Shown: one piece after another, positions 60,127 to 64,000 of the stretch | Position numbering within the stretch: the stretch's first letter is position 1 | Layout of the letters: every line of letters begins with the position of its first letter | NCBI RefSeq assembly: GCF_009791395.1 | Contig: NZ_WSZK01000005.1 | Coordinates: 1-64,000, forward strand | DNA: 64,000 bases | Direction of reading: 5' to 3' | Origin: Halomarina oriensis | GTDB lineage: Archaea; Halobacteriota; Halobacteria; Halobacteriales; Haloarculaceae | The notes under the pieces: model-generated | The model's database searches: none | Told to the model about the DNA's origin: nothing | Seen by the model: the letters and a program-made list of their open reading frames with translations, nothing else | Position numbers and translations under genes: made by a program

Positions 60127-61406
60127 TAGTCGGCCTCCGTTTCCGCCGTCGGGTCGTCCGTCGTCTCGCCGTCCAGCATCGAGTACCGGAGATGCTCGGC
60201 GAGCGAGTACGCCATCCACGCCTCACACCAGCGCATCAGCGTGAAGCGCTTGGTGTAGAAGCGCTGTTTCCGGAACCAGAACCTGCCGTTGCCGGCGTAG
60301 AGGTTCCCGAGCACCCAGTCGACGATACGCCGGGCGAAGGCGTGGTCGCCGGCCATCGAGAAGACGATGATACCCTGGGTCGCGGCGTGGATGTCCTTGG
60401 GGAACTTCGCGTCCTCCTCCCAGTTCGGTGCGCCATCGTCCTCGAACAGCACGTTGCGGTAGAACTCCAGCGACGTCTCGATGGTGTCGGCGTGGCGGTC
60501 CTCGCCGGTGACCTCGCGGTAGCGCAGGAACCCCTCGATGATGAACCCGTTGTGGTGGTTGTCCATCGAGAGGTGTGAGGCGCTGGGCGGGTCGCGGTAG
60601 GTCCAGCCGCCGATGTCGTGCTGTTTCGTGGCGACGTAGTCGAGCAGCTTCGCAGAGCGCTCTCTGAGTTCCTCGTCGCCGAAGTACTCGTAGAGGTCGA
60701 TGAGCATCCGGGCGGCGATGGCCCCGCAGTTGAGCGTGTAGAACTCGCCGGTGTACTCGGGCTGGTACTTGATGCGGGCACCGCCCTCCAGTTCCCGGTA
60801 CTCCAGGTCCTGGTAGACGAACTCGGTGGCGGTCTTCGCTATCTCCGCGTAGCGCTCCTCACCGGTCCGCTCGGCCATTCGCAGGAGTGCCTTCACCGCG
60901 AACGAGGTGGGAATCGCGTTCGGCATGTACGCGTCCCGGCGCTCGTCGAGCAGTTGCATCTCGTGGGTGTGCCCGCCGGCGAAGCCGGCGAACCCCTCGG
61001 CGGCGTTGTCGACGAGCCACTCCGCCAGTTCGACGGCCTCGCGGTCGTACATCTCGTCGCCGGTGACGTCGCTCGCGGTGAGGTTCGCCATCGAGAACAG
61101 CGCACTGCCCTTGTAGTTCTGGCGGCGCTCGACGAGGAACAGCGGGCGGAGGTTGATGGGCGCCCGCTTGATGCCCTCCTGGACGGCGATGTTGACCCAC
61201 TTGTTGTCGAACGGGAGGCCCTTCAGCACGCGCGAACTCATCCCGTCGAAGTAGTCCCAGCCGGTGTAGTCGCGCTCGCGGGCGTACCGGAGCGTATCGA
61301 GCATGAGTCCGGCGAGGAACTCGTCGCGGCGGGCGGGCGGCGTCGTCCCGACGCGGGCGGTGGCGTCGTCGGTCTCGACAGCCTCACCCTCACCCTCGAC
61401 GCTCAT
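60126..61406 (-). CDS. Alpha/alpha-toroid protein (glycosidase- or C5-epimerase-like fold)
   Basis: A 426-residue protein of repeated helical hairpins. It has KVLLRMAERTGEERYAEIAKTATEFV-like repeats, GGWTYRDPPSASHLSMDNHHNGFIIEGFLRYREVTG, HAATQGIIVFSMAGDHAFARRIVDWVLGNL and RFTLMRWCEAWMAYSLAEHL. Similar patterns occur in the C-terminal half of the protein at 10205-12166. Related folds include glucuronyl epimerases and polysaccharide lyases; the activity here is unassigned. It is coupled to DUF354 by ATGA and to paralogue B by TAATG. Confidence 0.82.
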   Translation of the reverse strand: MSVEGEGEAVETDDATARVGTTPPARRDEFLAGLMLDTLRYARERDYTGWDYFDGMSSRVLKGLPFDNKWVNIAVQEGIKRAPINLRPLFLVERRQNYKGSALFSMANLTASDVTGDEMYDREAVELAEWLVDNAAEGFAGFAGGHTHEMQLLDERRDAYMPNAIPTSFAVKALLRMAERTGEERYAEIAKTATEFVYQDLEYRELEGGARIKYQPEYTGEFYTLNCGAIAARMLIDLYEYFGDEELRERSAKLLDYVATKQHDIGGWTYRDPPSASHLSMDNHHNGFIIEGFLRYREVTGEDRHADTIETSLEFYRNVLFEDDGAPNWEEDAKFPKDIHAATQGIIVFSMAGDHAFARRIVDWVLGNLYAGNGRFWFRKQRFYTKRFTLMRWCEAWMAYSLAEHLRYSMLDGETTDDPTAETEAD

Positions 61407-62485
61407 CGCGTCACCTCGTCGACGACACCGTCGGTGATGTCGACCACCTCGTCGCGCACGCGCCGTGCACGGTCGAGGTCGGGTTGGACGTCGCCCTTCG
61501 AGAGACCGGTGAGGTAGTCGACGATGTCGTCGGGGGCACGCGAGTGAAAGACGCGGTCCTGTTCGACCAGTCGCTGGTCGACCGACAGCATCGTATGTGG
61601 GAAAAAGGAGACCGCGGGCTTCGCCATCGCGGCGGCCTCGCGGCCCATCGTCCCCGACCCGGTGAGGGTACAGTCGGCGTGCCACGCCAACTGGAGGCCG
61701 GGGAGCGGTTCGTCCGGGACGAACACGCGGTCCGTCGAGTACGGCGCGGCGTGTTTCCGGTCGCCCGGTCTGCGGGGCAGGTAGACGACGTTCATGCCGG
61801 CGTCGACGATACGGTCGAGCACCTGCGGGACGAGCGACTCCTCGGGTTCGAGGTCGACGTACGCCGCCCCGATGGCCTCGGGCCGGACGACGACGAACTC
61901 CTCGAACGGGAGGCGGTCGAGGAAGTCGGGGTCCGGTTCGAAGTCGGCGACACAGACCTCCTCTTTGAACCCGTCGTAGGTGTGGATGGAGTCGCGGGAC
62001 GCACCGTACTCGGTGAGTTCGGCGAGCTGGAACGCGTCGGGGACGACGTGGGCCGTCGCCATCGCCCGGAAGTAGTTGAACCCCTCCTCGACGAGCGGCG
62101 TGTCGAGGTAGTAGGTGATGTCGTTGTCCGTGAAGTGGATGGAGGGGATGCCGTGGACCTTCGAGGCGAGCACGCACATCGCGTTGCGCTGGGAGAGCGA
62201 CACGTCGGCGTCGGGCGTGTCGGCCGCCAACTGGAGCGTCCGCAGGGGGACGCCGGCGGTGCGGAGCCACTCGTTGTCGTAGTCCTTCCCGCGGACGGTG
62301 AACTCGAAGCCGGCCTGTTCGGCCAGCGAGACCGTCTCGGTCTTCTCGCGGGCGGTGACGACCGTCGGTCGGTCGAGGCCGTCGGCGACGGCTTTGAAGA
62401 AGACCGGGTGCGAGGGGCTGGCGAGGTCGATCCAGACGCGCTGGCCGAGGCTACGCGCGGGCGACCGCTGCTCGGCGACCGTCAT
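61403..62485 (-). CDS. DUF354 glycosyltransferase/epimerase-like protein
   Basis: A 360-residue GT-B-like protein. It has RVWIDLASPSHPVFFKAVADGL, AMCVLASKVHGIPSIHFTDND, FVVVRPEAIGAAYVD and ADCTLTGSGTMGREAAAMAKPAVSFFP, as in the DUF354 and UDP-GlcNAc 2-epimerase-like families. It may modify a nucleotide sugar or transfer it. It is coupled by ATGA to both neighbours (wecC-like upstream, toroid downstream). Confidence 0.88.
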   Translation of the reverse strand: MTVAEQRSPARSLGQRVWIDLASPSHPVFFKAVADGLDRPTVVTAREKTETVSLAEQAGFEFTVRGKDYDNEWLRTAGVPLRTLQLAADTPDADVSLSQRNAMCVLASKVHGIPSIHFTDNDITYYLDTPLVEEGFNYFRAMATAHVVPDAFQLAELTEYGASRDSIHTYDGFKEEVCVADFEPDPDFLDRLPFEEFVVVRPEAIGAAYVDLEPEESLVPQVLDRIVDAGMNVVYLPRRPGDRKHAAPYSTDRVFVPDEPLPGLQLAWHADCTLTGSGTMGREAAAMAKPAVSFFPHTMLSVDQRLVEQDRVFHSRAPDDIVDYLTGLSKGDVQPDLDRARRVRDEVVDITDGVVDEVTR

Positions 62486-63762
62486 AGCCCGACCACGTCG
62501 AAGCCGGCCGCCGTCCACGTCTCGGCGTCCATCGTGCCCTTCGTGTCGAGCAGGAGGTCGCCGCGCATCTTCGAGCGGATCTCGTTCGCGTCGAGGGCAC
62601 GGAACGCGTCGTGGTCGGCCGTGACGACGATGGCGTCGGCGTCCGTGACCGCCTCGTCGACGTCGACGAGGTCCAGTCGGTCGTCGTCGACCATCGGGTC
62701 ACAGAGCCGGGTCTCGACGGCCATGCCGCCGTCGGCGATGGCCTTCTCCGGAACCGCCTGCTGGAGCGCCCCGGCGAGTTTCAGCCCCGGCGAGTTGCGC
62801 GTGTCGTCGACGTTCGCCTTGTAGGCGACGCCGAGGACGGCGATACGCTTGCCCGCCAGCGTCCCTAAGTGCTCTTCGAGCAGGTCGACGACCACGTCCG
62901 ACATGCCGTCGTTGACCCGACGAGCGCTGTAGATGAGGTCGAGCGCGTCCGAGTCGTGTGCGAAGAACAGCGGGTCGACGGGCAGGCAGTGGCCGCCGAC
63001 GCCCGGCCCCGGCTGGAGGATGTCGACTCGTGAGTGGCGGTTGGCCAGCGCGATGGCCGCGCGGGAGTCCACGCCGTAGTCGCGCGCGACGTTCGACAGT
63101 TCGTTGGCGAACGCGATGTTCGTGTCGCGGTAGGCGTTCTGTGCGAGTTTGACGAACTCCGCGGTGGTCGCGTCGGGCGTGCGGTGGACGGTCCCGTCGA
63201 TACACGGCTCGTAGAGCGCGGCGACGTGGTCCGTCGACTCCTGGTCGACACCGCCGACGAATCGGTCGTTGTGCGTCAGTTCGTGGAGGATGTTCCCCGG
63301 CAGCACCGTCTCCGGGGAGTACGCGAGGTGGAAGTCCTCGCCCGCACGGAGCCCCGAGCGTTCGAGCGCCTCGCGGAGCGGTCCCTCGGTCGTTCCGGGA
63401 GGGACCGTCGATTCGAGGAGGACCGTGTCGCCCTCGCGGAGGACGTTCGTGATACCCTCCGCGGCCGAGAGGACGTACTCCAGGTCCGCACGCTCGGCCT
63501 CGAAGTCCAACGGCGTCGGTACGCAGATCACGTGAACGTTCGCCGGCTCGACCGTGTTCGAGGGGACGAGCGTCCCGTCGTCGAGCGCCTCCACGATGTA
63601 ACGTTCGAGGTCCGCCTCGCCGAGGCGAAGCTCCCGACGGTGGAGTCGGTCGAGTTTCCGCTCGTCGACGTCGTAGCCGACGACTTCGTTCCCGTTGTGA
63701 GCCAACAGTGCGGCCGTCGGGAGCCCGACGTACCCGAGACCGTGAACGCACACCGTAGTCAT
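62482..63762 (-). CDS. wecC: Nucleotide-sugar dehydrogenase (UDP-ManNAc dehydrogenase-like)
   Basis: A 426-residue enzyme that oxidises a UDP-amino sugar (ManNAc-type) to the uronic acid. It has the N-terminal VCVHGLGYVGLPTAALLAHNG, CVPTPLD, LLESTVPPGTTEGPLREALE, and the catalytic Cys in GVGGHCLPVDPLFF. The C-terminal domain has VVTADHDAF. The length fits WecC. Product uronates are typical of acidic haloarchaeal glycans. The start follows GGAGGGTCG and overlaps the leader ORF stop (ATGA). It is first in the four-gene operon. Confidence 0.92.
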   Translation of the reverse strand: MTTVCVHGLGYVGLPTAALLAHNGNEVVGYDVDERKLDRLHRRELRLGEADLERYIVEALDDGTLVPSNTVEPANVHVICVPTPLDFEAERADLEYVLSAAEGITNVLREGDTVLLESTVPPGTTEGPLREALERSGLRAGEDFHLAYSPETVLPGNILHELTHNDRFVGGVDQESTDHVAALYEPCIDGTVHRTPDATTAEFVKLAQNAYRDTNIAFANELSNVARDYGVDSRAAIALANRHSRVDILQPGPGVGGHCLPVDPLFFAHDSDALDLIYSARRVNDGMSDVVVDLLEEHLGTLAGKRIAVLGVAYKANVDDTRNSPGLKLAGALQQAVPEKAIADGGMAVETRLCDPMVDDDRLDLVDVDEAVTDADAIVVTADHDAFRALDANEIRSKMRGDLLLDTKGTMDAETWTAAGFDVVGL

Positions 63763-63827
63763 CGTCGACCCTCCACGGGAGACACCCGCTGTCGACGCGT
63801 CAGAGGGGAGTGCCGTGACATCGTCAT
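63759..63827 (-). CDS. Leader ORF (22 codons) overlapping the wecC start
   Basis: It begins MTMSRHSPLTRRQRVSPV and ends GRR. The ATG lies 35 bases after ATAACAAAGGGCC (minus strand, 63850-63862). The TGA overlaps the wecC ATG as ATGA, and the strong GGAGG for wecC lies inside it. A GGATATACAG box (63833-63842) gives an alternative promoter for wecC. Translation of the leader is inferred. Confidence 0.45.
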   Translation of the reverse strand: MTMSRHSPLTRRQRVSPVEGRR

Positions 63828-63890
63828 CTGGCTGTATATCCGGCAGACCGGCCCTTTGTTATGACTCGCCTGTCGCCACGAGCAACCGTG

Positions 63891-64000
63891 ATGGTCCGCG
63901 ACAGCGACCGACGAACCGACGGGAATCGGAGGCTCGTGGCGACACCGACGAGCGACGGGACGCCGCCGCTACCGGTCGGAGAGGCGAGAGAACAGCGTTA
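63891..64000 (+). CDS. Start of a further gene, truncated by the window end
   Basis: An open frame starting MVRDSDRRTDGN runs off the end of the window without a stop. A TTTGTTATG patch lies about 30 bases upstream and could serve as promoter. An in-frame ATG at 63861 overlaps that patch. Too little is visible to name it. It is divergent from the wecC operon. Confidence 0.35.
   Translation, partial: MVRDSDRRTDGNRRLVATPTSDGTPPLPVGEAREQR

Overview
The window is from a halophilic archaeon (class Halobacteria). Base composition is very GC-rich, and the predicted proteins are loaded with Asp/Glu and poor in Lys. An Orc1/Cdc6 initiator sits in a field of origin-recognition-box repeats. Many families typical of haloarchaea are present: bat-type HTH, DUF7344-type regulator, halocyanin-like Tat lipoprotein, archaeal ER-type signal peptidase, and Tat lipoproteins with an LAGC lipobox. 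The genus cannot be read from this sequence alone. No tRNA, rRNA, CRISPR array or insertion sequence was seen.

Layout. 1-3.9 kb: a replication origin with orc1/cdc6, a convergent parA plus small-partner pair, and six copies of a divergent ORB motif. 3.9-6.0 kb: methionine sulfoxide reductase, peroxiredoxin and a small protein. 6.1-15.6 kb: a first polysaccharide block (glycosyltransferases, one frameshifted in a C8 tract; a sulfatase-fold enzyme; a flippase; a methyltransferase-like/toroid fusion). 15.8-19.0 kb: an operon resembling Bacillus tapA-sipW-tasA, with two exported TasA/DUF1102-like subunits, a SipW-like signal peptidase and a DUF5305 membrane protein. 19.3-33.1 kb: a tyrosine recombinase, then mostly housekeeping or envelope genes (membrane hydrolase, PQQ/FG-GAP protein, pilin-like protein, halocyanin, MscS, amidohydrolase, DUF502, methyltransferase, M48 protease) and a chain of very small coupled ORFs. 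33.3-64 kb: a large exopolysaccharide/glycosylation region (deacetylase, formyltransferase, nucleotide-sugar epimerases, GlmS, Gfo/Idh oxidoreductase, GT2/GT4/GT39 glycosyltransferases, tandem flippases, two paralogous sulfatase-fold proteins, DUF354 protein, alpha/alpha-toroid protein and a UDP-ManNAc-dehydrogenase-like enzyme), with two regulators (DUF7344 and bat-type).

How the parts fit (inference): GlmS feeds amino-sugar synthesis. The WecC-like dehydrogenase and the epimerases make nucleotide sugars, and the glycosyltransferases assemble them. The flippases export lipid-linked units, and the sulfatase-fold, deacetylase and formyltransferase proteins decorate the product. The TasA-like operon could supply protein fibres of the same matrix.

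The most unusual signal is regulatory. Many genes here have an element of the form ATAAC-n-A about 32-35 bases upstream of an ATG. In one set (seven clear cases) that ATG starts the gene itself, consistent with leaderless mRNA. In a second set (five cases with standard spacing and two looser ones) it instead starts a tiny ORF of 11-22 codons. That tiny ORF ends by overlapping the start codon of a sugar or polysaccharide gene, usually behind a Shine-Dalgarno sequence. This looks like a repeated leader-ORF translational-coupling device.
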